64,000 nt of DNA from RGIG3159 sp045640565. Lineage in GTDB: Bacteria; Bacillota; Clostridia; Oscillospirales; Oscillospiraceae. The stretch spans positions 5,871 to 69,870 of the forward strand of contig JAZUFG010000083.1 in assembly GCA_045640565.1 (NCBI GenBank). Direction: 5' to 3'. A program made the position numbers and the translations under genes. The notes below the pieces were generated by a model, which worked only from the letters and a program-made list of their open reading frames with translations, was not told the origin of the DNA and searched no databases. This document shows positions 1-7,587 of the stretch, piece by piece; the first letter of the stretch is position 1; each line of letters starts with the position of its first letter.

Positions 1-267
1 TTCCTGCCGGGCTACAAGAGCGCGGTGGTAAGGATCATAAAAGAAACAGCGATAGTAGGCTACATTGCCGTGCAGGATCTTACCAAGGTAAGCGACATCA
101 TACGCAGCCGCACCTATGAGGCCTTCTTCCCGCTTATCGTTTCGGCTGTTATCTATTTCTCCATTGCGCTTCTTTTCAGCTTTGTTATCAACCATATCGA
201 GATCCGTCTTGATCCCCGCTCACGTAAACCCGAAAACATACTGAAAGGGGTGAATAGAGATGATTGA
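1..267 (+). CDS. Amino-acid ABC transporter permease, C-terminal end (5' cut by window)
   Basis: Open from the first base of the window, so only the last 88 residues are seen. It is the C-terminal part of a polar amino-acid (HisM/GlnP type) inner-membrane permease: the stretch after the EAA loop (ETAIVGYIAVQDLT, then a long hydrophobic helix AFFPLIVSAVIYFSIALLF) is nearly the same as residues 455-500 of the fused transporter at 38591-41305. It ends in an ATGA-like overlap with the ATPase gene that follows at 260, so the two are translationally coupled. Whether a substrate-binding domain is fused upstream cannot be seen. Confidence 0.9.
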   Translation, partial: FLPGYKSAVVRIIKETAIVGYIAVQDLTKVSDIIRSRTYEAFFPLIVSAVIYFSIALLFSFVINHIEIRLDPRSRKPENILKGVNRDD

Positions 268-1429
268 GATAAGGCATCTGAGCAAAAAATTCCCGGCGTC
301 AACTCCGCTGAATGATGTATCCGTTACCATAAACGACGGCGACATCATCTCGGTCATCGGCCCGTCAGGTAGCGGCAAATCCACCCTGCTGAGATGTATT
401 AACCTCCTTGAAAAGCCCACCTCGGGAGAAATTTTAGTCGATGGCGTAAGCATAACCGACAGAAGGTGCAATAAAAGCGAAGTCCGCAAAAGAATGGGCA
501 TGGTTTTCCAGTCCTATAATCTTTTCGGGCATCTTACCGTGATCGAAAACATTATGCTGCCGCAGATGGATCTGTTAAAGCTTGACCGCCAGGCAGCATA
601 CAAGAAGGCTATGCGCCTCTTGGAGCTGGTAGGCATGGAGGGCAGAGCTCTGCAGTATCCTGATGTGCTTTCGGGAGGACAAAAGCAGCGCGTTGCCATA
701 GCCCGCGCTCTTTCCACGAATCCCGATATTCTCCTTTTGGATGAGCCCACAAGCGCCCTCGATCCTACCAATGTGGGCGAGGTGCAGGCAGTTATCCGCC
801 GCCTTGCCAATATGGGCAAAACCATGATAATCGTTTCCCATGAGATGCGCTTTGCGCGGGAGGTTTCAAACCGCGTCTTTTTCCTTGCCGCCGGCGGTAT
901 TTATGAACAGGGCACGCCCGATGAGATATTCGATCATCCCAAGGGTGAGCTTACCCGCCGTTTTATCCGTCAGCTCAAGGTGTTTGAGATATCCTCGGAT
1001 GGCTTGGGGCTTGATGTGCCCGAGCTGCTTTCCGGAATCGACCGCTTCTGCTTCGAGCAAAATATCCCGATCCATCTGGCAGGGAAGATACGCTCGGCCG
1101 CTGAGGAGCTTACCGCGCAGATTTTAAGGCCCGAGCTCAGGCGCTTTGAGTATTCTGCCGTTATCGAATACGATCCTGCCCGCCGCACCGCCTACGAAAA
1201 GTTCCGCTACGGTGACAGAGCATTCGATCCGCGCAGTTCCGGGAACACGGCTGCCCTCTCCATACTGAATCATACCTGCCCGCAGATAGAGTATAACGCA
1301 GTGGAAGACGGGAATTTCAAAAACGAAGTGATACTCCATGTAAAAACGATGGCGCTGAAAAAGCCGAACGGAGAAAGCGGCGTTTTCAGGAAAGTAAAAA
1401 AACCTGTAAAAGAGCTTTTTCAAAAATAA
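260..1429 (+). CDS. Amino-acid ABC transporter ATPase with an extra C-terminal domain
   Basis: 389 residues, against about 240-250 for a normal GlnQ/HisP ATPase. Residues 1-240 carry Walker A GPSGSGKST (34-42), the Q-loop (MVFQ, 81-84), signature LSGGQKQR (137-144), Walker B ILLLDEP (157-163) and the H-loop (SHE, 193-195). Residues about 245-365 form an added domain containing AEELTAQIL (281-289) and FRYGDRAFDP (315-324), the latter like the D-x-G-x-x-FDP region of RsbW-type anti-sigma kinases, but with key Asp/Asn residues missing. The same tail ends the 904-residue fusion at 38591. The start at 260 has AAAGGGG upstream and overlaps the permease stop. ATA codons are frequent, unlike the phosphofructokinase gene nearby. 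Energises import of an unidentified amino acid; the role of the tail is unknown. Confidence 0.9.
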   Translation: MIEIRHLSKKFPASTPLNDVSVTINDGDIISVIGPSGSGKSTLLRCINLLEKPTSGEILVDGVSITDRRCNKSEVRKRMGMVFQSYNLFGHLTVIENIMLPQMDLLKLDRQAAYKKAMRLLELVGMEGRALQYPDVLSGGQKQRVAIARALSTNPDILLLDEPTSALDPTNVGEVQAVIRRLANMGKTMIIVSHEMRFAREVSNRVFFLAAGGIYEQGTPDEIFDHPKGELTRRFIRQLKVFEISSDGLGLDVPELLSGIDRFCFEQNIPIHLAGKIRSAAEELTAQILRPELRRFEYSAVIEYDPARRTAYEKFRYGDRAFDPRSSGNTAALSILNHTCPQIEYNAVEDGNFKNEVILHVKTMALKKPNGESGVFRKVKKPVKELFQK

Positions 1430-1532
1430 AGTTTTCGCTTTTCGGAGGCGAATGCTTTTGTCCGGTCTGAATGGGTAGAGACACGCTGCCGCACCCCATC
1501 CCGGGATAAAAAAGTTTTTTTAGAAAAAAGAC

Positions 1533-1565
1533 AAACGCGAGGGGACACTGTGTCCTCTCGCGTTT
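1533..1565. terminator. Hairpin terminator, repeat-family member
   Basis: Arms 1533-1546 and 1552-1565 pair over 14 positions with one G-T mismatch around a 5-base loop. It sits between convergent genes and belongs, with 4130-4160 and 47966-47993, to a family of GCGAGAGG...CCTCTCGC hairpins. Adjacent bases to about 1610 carry the GGCGTATACGC motif of the same composite repeat. The rest of 1430-1643 shows no gene. Confidence 0.65.
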
Positions 1566-1643
1566 AACTTTGCAAGCTTTCGTAGGCGTATACGCTCTGG
1601 GACGCACGCCCCAATGCCGACTTCCCGTCCAGCCTTGCAATCT

Positions 1644-2195
1644 TTATTTCTCTTCGCTGCCGTAGTAGCCGCACTTTTCGCAGGTTTCTGCGCAGGGCCC
1701 CCAGGCGTTGTCACCCTCGCTCTGTTTGGCCATATCGCAGATGAAAATGATCCAGCCGACCAGGGGGATGAGAACGATGAGAATGCGGCTCCAATGACGG
1801 CCGATATCATGTTCCCGCCGAACGGATAGGGCGAGGCTGGGGATCAAGGTGGCCAGACTCCAAACGCCGCCCAGACTTTCGGAAATCTTGGCAAGAATGG
1901 CAGTAATGACGATTTCTGCCAGGAAGAAATACCAGTATTCGCTCCGGCTGGCTCTCCCGTGGAATTCCGCGTAGTTGGTAAAGAAGCGCTTTACGGACTC
2001 CAGGAAGGTGACCTTTTTGGGAAGGGAACCTTGGAATTCGGGCTTTTCGCCCCGGGGTTCCTCAAAGGTCATTTTGGGAGCTTCGTAGCTGCCCTGAGCA
2101 TCTGCCTGGGGCGCTGCCTCTACTGGGGCCCCGCAGTTTTCACAGAACTTGGCACCGGCGGGTAATTCCGAACCGCAATGAGAACAAAATGCCAT
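1644..2195 (-). CDS. Zinc-ribbon DUF805 membrane protein
   Basis: 183 residues. The N-terminus has a zinc-ribbon (CSHCG at 4-8 and CENCG at 18-22), followed by a low-complexity linker and a DUF805 (YhaH/YhaI-like) membrane domain: ESVKRFFTNYAEFHGRASRSEYW leads into several hydrophobic segments, with the family motif RREHDIGRHW after the second. A second pair of cysteines lies near the C-terminus (CAETCEKCG). Function of DUF805 proteins is not known. It is a single-gene unit, convergent with the ABC genes and divergent from the phosphofructokinase; the start is preceded by AAAGGAG. Confidence 0.85.
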   Translation of the reverse strand: MAFCSHCGSELPAGAKFCENCGAPVEAAPQADAQGSYEAPKMTFEEPRGEKPEFQGSLPKKVTFLESVKRFFTNYAEFHGRASRSEYWYFFLAEIVITAILAKISESLGGVWSLATLIPSLALSVRREHDIGRHWSRILIVLIPLVGWIIFICDMAKQSEGDNAWGPCAETCEKCGYYGSEEK

Positions 2196-2276
2196 AATAA
2201 CTCTCCTTTTATGTATTTCTTATTTGATTATAGACGATTGGGGACAAATGTCAAATAATTCTTTTTCCCCTTTCCC

Positions 2277-2305
2277 TTTACTATTTTCGGGAAAAATGCT
2301 ATACT
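2277..2305 (+). promoter_or_regulatory. Promoter of PPi-phosphofructokinase
   Basis: -35 TTTACT (2277-2282) and -10 TATACT (2300-2305), spaced 17 bp, about 35 bp before the ribosome site AAGGAGAGG at 2328-2336. Confidence 0.7.
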
Positions 2306-2340
2306 TAACGAAAATATTTATATTCGTAAGGAGAGGTCCT

Positions 2341-3999
2341 ATGGAAATTTCTGCTCTGCAAAAAGCAAGATATGAATATCAGCCGAAGCTGCCCGGAATG
2401 CTTCGCGGCGGTGTCAGCAATATTTGTGTCAAGGTTGGCAAGGCCACGGAATCCGTTGCCGACCGGGAAAAGATTCATGCACTCTTCCCCTGCACCTACG
2501 GCAAGGAAGAGATCACCTTCGTCCGGGGCGCCAGCAAGGCGGAAGCCAAGAAGCAGGCTGTGGGCGTCATTCTCTCCGGCGGTCAGGCTCCCGGCGGACA
2601 CAACGTTATCTGCGGTCTTTATGATGCGCTGAAGGCCACCAACCCCGATTCCGTTCTCTACGGTTTCAAGGGCGGTCCCAGCGGCCTGATTGAGGACGAT
2701 CATGTCATTTTTGACGATGCCTTTATTGATGCCTACCGGAACACCGGCGGCTTCGATATCATCGGTTCCGGCAGAACCAAACTGGAGACCGAGGAACAGT
2801 TTGCCATTGCCGAGCAGGTCTGCAAAAAGCACGGCATTTCTGCCATTGTCATTATCGGCGGCGATGACTCCAACACCAATGCAGCCGTTCTGGCGGAATA
2901 CTTTGCTGCGCATAAGTCCGGCGTGCAGGTCATTGGCTGCCCCAAAACCATTGACGGCGACCTGAAAAATGAGGATATCGAGTGCTCCTTCGGCTTCGAC
3001 ACTGCTACCAAGACCTATTCCGAACTCATCGGCAACATCGGCCGTGATGCCAACTCTGCTAAGAAATATTGGCACTTTGTGAAAGTCATGGGCCGCAGTG
3101 CCTCCCATGTGGCGCTGGAATGTGCTTTGGAGACCCATCCCAATATCTGCCTCATCGGCGAAGAGGTTGCAGCCAAGAAGCTCTCCCTCAGCGAAATCGC
3201 GGACCAGATTGCAGACTCCGTGGCTTCCCGCGCTGCCAAGGGCCGGAATTTCGGCGTTGCCATCGTCCCGGAAGGCATTGTGGAATTCGTTCCGGAATTC
3301 TCTGTCCTGATTCGCGAGATCAACGAGCTCCTGGCCGGCAGCAAGACCGAGGAATTCAATGCACTTCCCAGTTGGGCAGACAAGTATGCCTTTATTGAGA
3401 AAGGACTGACCAAGGAGTCCTTTGCCGTATTTGCCATTCTGCCTCAGGGCATTCAGCAGCAGCTCTTCCTGGAGCGGGATCCCCACGGTAATGTGCAGGT
3501 TTCTCTGATCGAATCCGAGAAGCTCTTCTCCGAAATGGTCAAGGTCAAGCTGGCCGAGCGGAAAAAGCAGGGGACCTATTCCGGCAAGTTCAACCCCTTG
3601 CACCACTTCTTCGGCTATGAAGGCCGCTGTGCTTTCCCCTCCAACTTTGACGCGGACTACTGCTATTCTTTGGGCTACAATGCCTATATGCTGATTTTGA
3701 ACGGCTATACCGGCTATCTCAGCAAGGTCTCCAACCTTTCCAAGCCCGCAGAGGAGTGGATCGCAGGCGGTATGCCCATCACTAAGATGATGAATATTGA
3801 GCATCGAAACGGCAAGGATAAGCCCGTTATCCGCAAGGCCCTTGTGGATCTGGAGGGCAAGCCCTTTAAGTTCTTTGAGGCCAACCGGGAAACCTGGGCG
3901 GTGGAAACCTGCTATAACTACCCCGGTGCCATTCAGTATTACGGTCCCGCCTCTGTCTGCGACATCACGACCAAGACCCTGGCCATCGAAAAGGCTTAA
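2341..3999 (+). CDS. pfp: Diphosphate-fructose-6-phosphate 1-phosphotransferase
   Basis: 552 residues, the size of long PPi-dependent phosphofructokinases. It reversibly phosphorylates fructose 6-phosphate with pyrophosphate in glycolysis. Seen: the glycine-rich loop GGQAPGGHN (80-88), GGDDS (173-177), in which the second Asp replaces the Gly of ATP enzymes, and PKTIDGDL (201-208), whose Lys supports use of PPi rather than ATP. The substrate region GYEGRCAFPSNFDADY lies in the C-terminal half. An in-frame start exists at 2224, but 2341 is chosen because the promoter lies between them and 2341 has a strong ribosome site. Stands alone; downstream is a repeat-bearing intergenic region. Confidence 0.95.
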   Translation: MEISALQKARYEYQPKLPGMLRGGVSNICVKVGKATESVADREKIHALFPCTYGKEEITFVRGASKAEAKKQAVGVILSGGQAPGGHNVICGLYDALKATNPDSVLYGFKGGPSGLIEDDHVIFDDAFIDAYRNTGGFDIIGSGRTKLETEEQFAIAEQVCKKHGISAIVIIGGDDSNTNAAVLAEYFAAHKSGVQVIGCPKTIDGDLKNEDIECSFGFDTATKTYSELIGNIGRDANSAKKYWHFVKVMGRSASHVALECALETHPNICLIGEEVAAKKLSLSEIADQIADSVASRAAKGRNFGVAIVPEGIVEFVPEFSVLIREINELLAGSKTEEFNALPSWADKYAFIEKGLTKESFAVFAILPQGIQQQLFLERDPHGNVQVSLIESEKLFSEMVKVKLAERKKQGTYSGKFNPLHHFFGYEGRCAFPSNFDADYCYSLGYNAYMLILNGYTGYLSKVSNLSKPAEEWIAGGMPITKMMNIEHRNGKDKPVIRKALVDLEGKPFKFFEANRETWAVETCYNYPGAIQYYGPASVCDITTKTLAIEKA

Positions 4000-4013
4000 G
4001 CTTTTGAAATCAA

Positions 4014-4310
4014 TAAAAATGACGCATGCAACGGGCGTGCGCCTTAGGGAGAGAGGGACCGCGAGATTGCGGGATTTTGGCTCTGTCGGCGTACATGGGT
4101 ACGCTAAGAGCCGAAATCATGCAAAGGCAAAAGCGAGAGGACATGGCGTCCTCTCGCTTTCTTTCCGTCCATTCTTCCATTTTTTAACCGCAATATAATC
4201 AGATTCGAGCTGGAAGAGAAGAAAACATGGCTTCTTAATTATTGTATCTTGCCGGTATCGCGGTCAAAAAATCCCTAAGGCGTGCGCCTGAAATGCATGC
4301 GTCATTTTTA
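4014..4310. repeat. 297-bp intergenic element with terminal inverted repeats
   Basis: Fills the gap between convergent pfp and mgtE. The ends, 4014-4050 and 4272-4310, are imperfect inverted repeats: the outer 17 bases (TAAAAATGACGCATGCA) match perfectly and an inner 11-base block (CGCCTTAGGGA) matches again. ATCA lies just outside on both sides (4009-4012, 4311-4314), a possible short target duplication. Inside are the GGCGTACATGGGTACGC motif and the hairpin at 4130-4160. No coding gene is visible. Could be a MITE-like element or a composite palindromic repeat. Confidence 0.55.
4130..4160. terminator. Perfect 13-bp hairpin, terminator-like
   Basis: Arms 4130-4142 and 4148-4160 (AAAGCGAGAGGAC with its complement) around ATGGC, ending in CTTTC on the plus strand and preceded by A-rich DNA, so it could end transcription from both pfp and mgtE. 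Confidence 0.65.
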
Positions 4311-4320
4311 ATCAGAGTTA

Positions 4321-5697
4321 TCAGAGCTTCAGCAGAGCTTTCGCAATGTTGAAATAGAAGAGCAGGGACATGGCGTCCACAATTGTGGTGATGAAGGGGC
4401 TGGCCATGACCGCAGGGTCAAAACTGAGTTTCTTTGCCAGCATGGGCAGAATGCAGCCGATGAGCTTGGCCACCACGACTGTTGCCAACATGGCGGCACA
4501 GACTACCAGCGCCACGGAAAGGGTAACATCCGTATTATTGAGAAGCAGGCGGTCAACCAGCATGATTTTCAGAAAACAGACGGCGCTGAGGGCACCGCCG
4601 CAGAGAAGAGCTGTCTTCAGTTCCTTGAAGATTACCCTTGGCAGATCGGCAAAATCCAATTCACCCAAAGAAAGAGCACGGATGACGGTCACAGATGCCT
4701 GAGATCCGGAATTACCGCCGGTGTCCATGAGCATGGGGATGAAGACCGTGAGCACAGCCTGTGCCGCCAGAGCATTTTCAAAGTTGCTGATGATCATGCC
4801 CGTAAAGGTGGCTGAAACCATGAGAAGGAGCAGCCAGGGGATCCTGTGCCGGAAAAGTTCAAAGGAGCCGGAACGAAGATAGGTCTTGTCAGAGGGGAGA
4901 ATAGCGGCCATCTTTTCAATATCTTCCGTGGTCTCCTCTTCCAGGACATCCATGGCGTCGTCAAAGGTTACGATGCCCACAAGGCGCCCGTCGGAGTCTA
5001 CCACCGGAAGGGCGATCAAATTGTATTTGGAGAGGAGTTGGGCGATCTCCTCCCGGTCATCCCCGGTTTCCACGGAAATGGTGTTTTCCTGCATGATGTC
5101 CTGAATCCGGGCGTCCTGCCTGCGGGTCATCAAAAGGTCCTTGAGGGTGACGAAGCCGATGAGTTTTCCGGATTCCACAACATAACAGGTGTAGATCGTT
5201 TCCTTATCCACACCGGTTTCCCGCAGGTAGCGGATGGCATTCTCCAGAGTCATGTCCGGATCCAGAGCCACATACTCCGTGGTCATCATGGAGCCGGCAG
5301 AGTTTTCCGGATAGCGAAGGATTTCATTGATCTCTTTGCGGAAGCCCGGGTCTGCCTGTGCAAGGATCCGTTTTACCACATTGGCGGGCATATCGTCGAT
5401 CAGGGAAACGGCGTCATCGGTATAGAGCTCATCAATGATCTGCTTGAGCTCGCTGTCGGAAAGCCCGTGGATGAGCAGCTCCTGGACCTCGGGATCCATC
5501 TCGGAGAAGGTTTCCGCTGCGGAATCCTTTGAGAGCAGGCGGAATAAAAGGGGAAGGCTTTCTCCGCCAACCTCATTGAAGACCTCTGCTATATCTGCGG
5601 GGTTCATGGTCAGGAGAATATCCTTCAGGGAAGCATATTTCTTTCCCTCCAGAAGGGACTTCAGCGTCCCCTCCATCATAATAGTCGTATCTTTCAT
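4321..5697 (-). CDS. mgtE: Magnesium transporter MgtE
   Basis: 458 residues from the chosen ATG at 5697; the frame is open to a GTG at 5760 without a ribosome site. Order of domains: N-terminal helical MgtE_N domain (about 20-125), two CBS domains (about 130-255, with VVDSDGRLVGIVTFDDAMDVL in the second), a plug helix, then a five-helix membrane domain (about 280-458) containing PMLMDTGGNSGSQAS, the family's pore signature. It imports Mg2+ and the cytosolic domains gate the pore by Mg2+ level. No M-box riboswitch could be recognised upstream, but a short ORF with a strong ribosome site is present (see 5782-5862). Confidence 0.93.
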   Translation of the reverse strand: MKDTTIMMEGTLKSLLEGKKYASLKDILLTMNPADIAEVFNEVGGESLPLLFRLLSKDSAAETFSEMDPEVQELLIHGLSDSELKQIIDELYTDDAVSLIDDMPANVVKRILAQADPGFRKEINEILRYPENSAGSMMTTEYVALDPDMTLENAIRYLRETGVDKETIYTCYVVESGKLIGFVTLKDLLMTRRQDARIQDIMQENTISVETGDDREEIAQLLSKYNLIALPVVDSDGRLVGIVTFDDAMDVLEEETTEDIEKMAAILPSDKTYLRSGSFELFRHRIPWLLLLMVSATFTGMIISNFENALAAQAVLTVFIPMLMDTGGNSGSQASVTVIRALSLGELDFADLPRVIFKELKTALLCGGALSAVCFLKIMLVDRLLLNNTDVTLSVALVVCAAMLATVVVAKLIGCILPMLAKKLSFDPAVMASPFITTIVDAMSLLFYFNIAKALLKL

Positions 5698-5781
5698 TGC
5701 CTTTTGCCGTTGTGTGACAAATTGCGGTATAAAGGCCGAAGCAATGGGAGCAGACCGCACTTTTTCAGTGTGGGAACTGCT

Positions 5782-5862
5782 TTACGGAGCAGGGAAACCG
5801 CTTGGAAGCGCGATTCCCCGATGTCTTCGGTCTCTGCTGCCGCCGCTACTGTCGCAATCCAT
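5782..5862 (-). CDS. Possible 26-residue leader peptide upstream of mgtE
   Basis: ATG at 5862 follows AAGGAGG by ten bases, a much better ribosome site than that of mgtE itself. The frame reads 26 codons (begins MDCDSSGG, ends LPSGFPAP) to TAA, about 85 bases before mgtE. The C-terminal prolines and the N-terminal Asp residues recall, in general style only, proline-rich Mg2+-sensing leaders of enteric bacteria. It may simply be a chance ORF. Confidence 0.35.
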   Translation of the reverse strand: MDCDSSGGSRDRRHRGIALPSGFPAP

Positions 5863-6024
5863 AAAACGGTTTCCTCCTTCTTTGTATTTGCCTTATCGGC
5901 TGTATTATTTTAGCCCGCTTTTTTCTATTATGCAAGATGAAATTGCATTTTCACCGTTTTTCAAAAGAACAAAGAGAGACCGGAATTATTTCCCGAAAGA
6001 TTGAAAAGAAATAGAAGAGATACC

Positions 6025-6052
6025 TTGACAAAACGCCAGAAAACACTAAACT
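6025..6052 (+). promoter_or_regulatory. Promoter of yczE-like gene
   Basis: -35 TTGACA (6025-6030), 16-bp spacer, -10 TAAACT (6047-6052). Confidence 0.65.
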
Positions 6053-6081
6053 ATCCCTATCAGGCTGAGTGAGGCGATAAA

Positions 6082-6855
6082 ATGGAAAATTTGAAAAAGG
6101 AAACAAAAGACTTTTTCCGGCATCTTACGCATTTTACGGTAAAACAGTTTACAATGATGATCATCGGCAACGCTATCCTGGCATTGGGGCTTGCCATGTT
6201 TACCAACGCGGCCTTTGGGAATCACACCTTCCACACCATGGTGTATGCCCTTTCCGGTCTCATCTGTGGGGATGCGAGCCTTTACGGGACCCTGTATTGG
6301 ATCATCAATATTCTTCTTTTTATCGTTGTCATGTATTTTGAGAAGAAGCATATTGGCCTGGGCTCTCTGGTAAACATGCTTCTTTTGGGCTATCTGATTA
6401 CCTTTTTCAGCAATCTTTTGGCGAAAATGGGTCTGGATTATCGGGCTGCGAGCGGCTATCTCATTGAGGTTTTGGGCCTTCGCTCAGTCGGACAGATCGT
6501 TCTGGAGCTGGCGGCGACGCTTCTCCTTTCTCTGGGCATTTCCGTTTATGTGGCCGGCGGTCTCGGTTCCTCCCCCTATGATGCCCTGCCTCTGATCATG
6601 CAGCAGCACGGATTCAAGGATTTTGCCATGGCGCGTATGCTCTGTGACCTTGCCTGCTGCCTGCTTACCCTGCTTTTCCAGCTATTGATGGGCTTTGGCG
6701 ATGCCCCGATCGAAAGCCGTATCGGTCCGGGCTCCCTTGTTACTGCCTTCTGCACCGGGCCTTTTGTAAAATTTTTCAATCAGATCCTCCGAAAAATCTT
6801 TGGAGAATCAGACTCCGGAGAGCCTTCAGGCACAAAAGAGGCAAAAGAGGGCTGA
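6082..6855 (+). CDS. YczE/YyaS/YitT-family membrane protein
   Basis: 257 residues with five to six hydrophobic segments. It fits the YczE family: a start helix with NAILALGLAMFTNAAFG, a central VAGGLGSSPYDALPLIM motif and a C-terminal IGPGSLVTAFCTGPFVKFF motif, all typical of the group. Members are integral membrane proteins of unproven function; some are near peptide-synthesis or transporter genes. Ribosome site GAGGCG lies before the ATG. It is transcribed alone and followed by a strong hairpin terminator. Confidence 0.85.
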   Translation: MENLKKETKDFFRHLTHFTVKQFTMMIIGNAILALGLAMFTNAAFGNHTFHTMVYALSGLICGDASLYGTLYWIINILLFIVVMYFEKKHIGLGSLVNMLLLGYLITFFSNLLAKMGLDYRAASGYLIEVLGLRSVGQIVLELAATLLLSLGISVYVAGGLGSSPYDALPLIMQQHGFKDFAMARMLCDLACCLLTLLFQLLMGFGDAPIESRIGPGSLVTAFCTGPFVKFFNQILRKIFGESDSGEPSGTKEAKEG

Positions 6856-6914
6856 GTTCTGCGATGCTTTCCTTTAAAAGGAAGGGGCCGGGATGGATCA
6901 GAAAGAGCCATCTG

Positions 6915-6993
6915 AGGATTTTTCTTGCCGGAAGAGCAAAAAACGAACAAGGATACCCGGGATAGGATCAAACCGTTCTATCCCGGGCTTGCT
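6915..6993 (+). repeat. Dispersed 79-bp repeat with CCCGGGATAG hairpin (copy 1)
   Basis: About 90% identical to the reverse complement of 57071-57150, including both the GGATTTTTCTTGCCGG lead-in and the hairpin. Two copies 50 kb apart in opposite orientation, both in intergenic tails, indicate a dispersed repeat and not an ordinary terminator. Confidence 0.75.
6956..6987 (+). terminator. Intrinsic terminator after yczE-like gene
   Basis: Perfect 10-bp GC-rich stem (CCCGGGATAG, 6956-6965, with CTATCCCGGG, 6978-6987), followed by CTTGCTTTTT. Confidence 0.8.
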
Positions 6994-7074
6994 TTTTCTG
7001 TGCTCTATTCCCGAAAACCTGTTTTTTTCGCTTTTTTCCCGGGAATAATCCCCCATATTTCGCGGAAATAGCAG

Positions 7075-7103
7075 ATGACAAGAGAGTTTTCATCGTTTAT
7101 AAT
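7075..7103 (+). promoter_or_regulatory. Promoter of nfeD operon
   Basis: -35 ATGACA (7075-7080), 17-bp spacer, perfect -10 TATAAT (7098-7103). Likely drives nfeD, the SPFH gene, cidA and lrgB, which run with gaps of 0-6 bases or overlap. Confidence 0.75.
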
Positions 7104-7131
7104 GGAGCCGTAAGAAAGGAGGGGAGACCTC

Positions 7132-7581
7132 ATGAATCCACAGGTTATTGCATGGATCATCGTTTTTGTGGCGATGCTTCTTTTGGAAGGCGCCACAGCC
7201 AATCTGGTTTCCATCTGGTTCGCCGGCGGCGCCCTTCTCTCTCTGCTGGCGGCAATGTTGAAGGTCAGCTTGATTTGGCAGATTCTCATCTTCATTTTCA
7301 CCTCGGCCATTCTCTTGGCAGTCATTTATCCGAGAGCAAAGAAGAAGCTGAAAAATGAGACCATCGTTCCCACAAATGCAGACCGGATCATCGGAATGGA
7401 CGGGATTTTGACAGAAGAAATCAACCCGATTTCCGGAACCGGTGCAGTCAAGGTGGATGGGAAGATCTGGTCCGCCCGGAGCGATTCCGGAGCCGTGATT
7501 CCCAATCATACAATCGTAACTGTTCTGCGGATCGAGGGTGTCCGTGCCATCGTCGCAGAGAAAAAGTCAGAAAAGGAGTAA
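7132..7581 (+). CDS. nfeD: NfeD-family membrane protein
   Basis: 149 residues: two to three N-terminal membrane helices (about 5-65) followed by a soluble OB-fold domain (about 75-140) with the NfeD pattern GMDGILTEEINPISGTGAVKVDGKIWSA. Proteins of this type pair with SPFH/stomatin proteins in membrane microdomains; the SPFH partner follows after six bases. It is the short NfeD form without the serine-protease domain. Ribosome site AAAGGAGGGGAG. Confidence 0.88.
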   Translation: MNPQVIAWIIVFVAMLLLEGATANLVSIWFAGGALLSLLAAMLKVSLIWQILIFIFTSAILLAVIYPRAKKKLKNETIVPTNADRIIGMDGILTEEINPISGTGAVKVDGKIWSARSDSGAVIPNHTIVTVLRIEGVRAIVAEKKSEKE

Positions 7582-7587
7582 ATCGTC

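Larger units (their letters stand above)
5698..6081. other. Intergenic region between divergent mgtE and yczE-like gene
   Basis: Contains the small leader ORF at 5782-5862 on the minus strand and the plus-strand promoter at 6025-6052. Bases 5890-6020 are AT-rich. I see no other gene. Confidence 0.6.

Noticed and set aside
2305..3804. 499-codon open frame on the minus strand over pfp
   Set aside because: It mirrors codon bias of a highly conserved plus-strand enzyme, has no ribosome site and no recognisable domain.
5700..5900. M-box (ykoK) Mg2+ riboswitch upstream of mgtE
   Set aside because: Conserved M-box blocks could not be found by reading the minus strand; only a short ORF is present.
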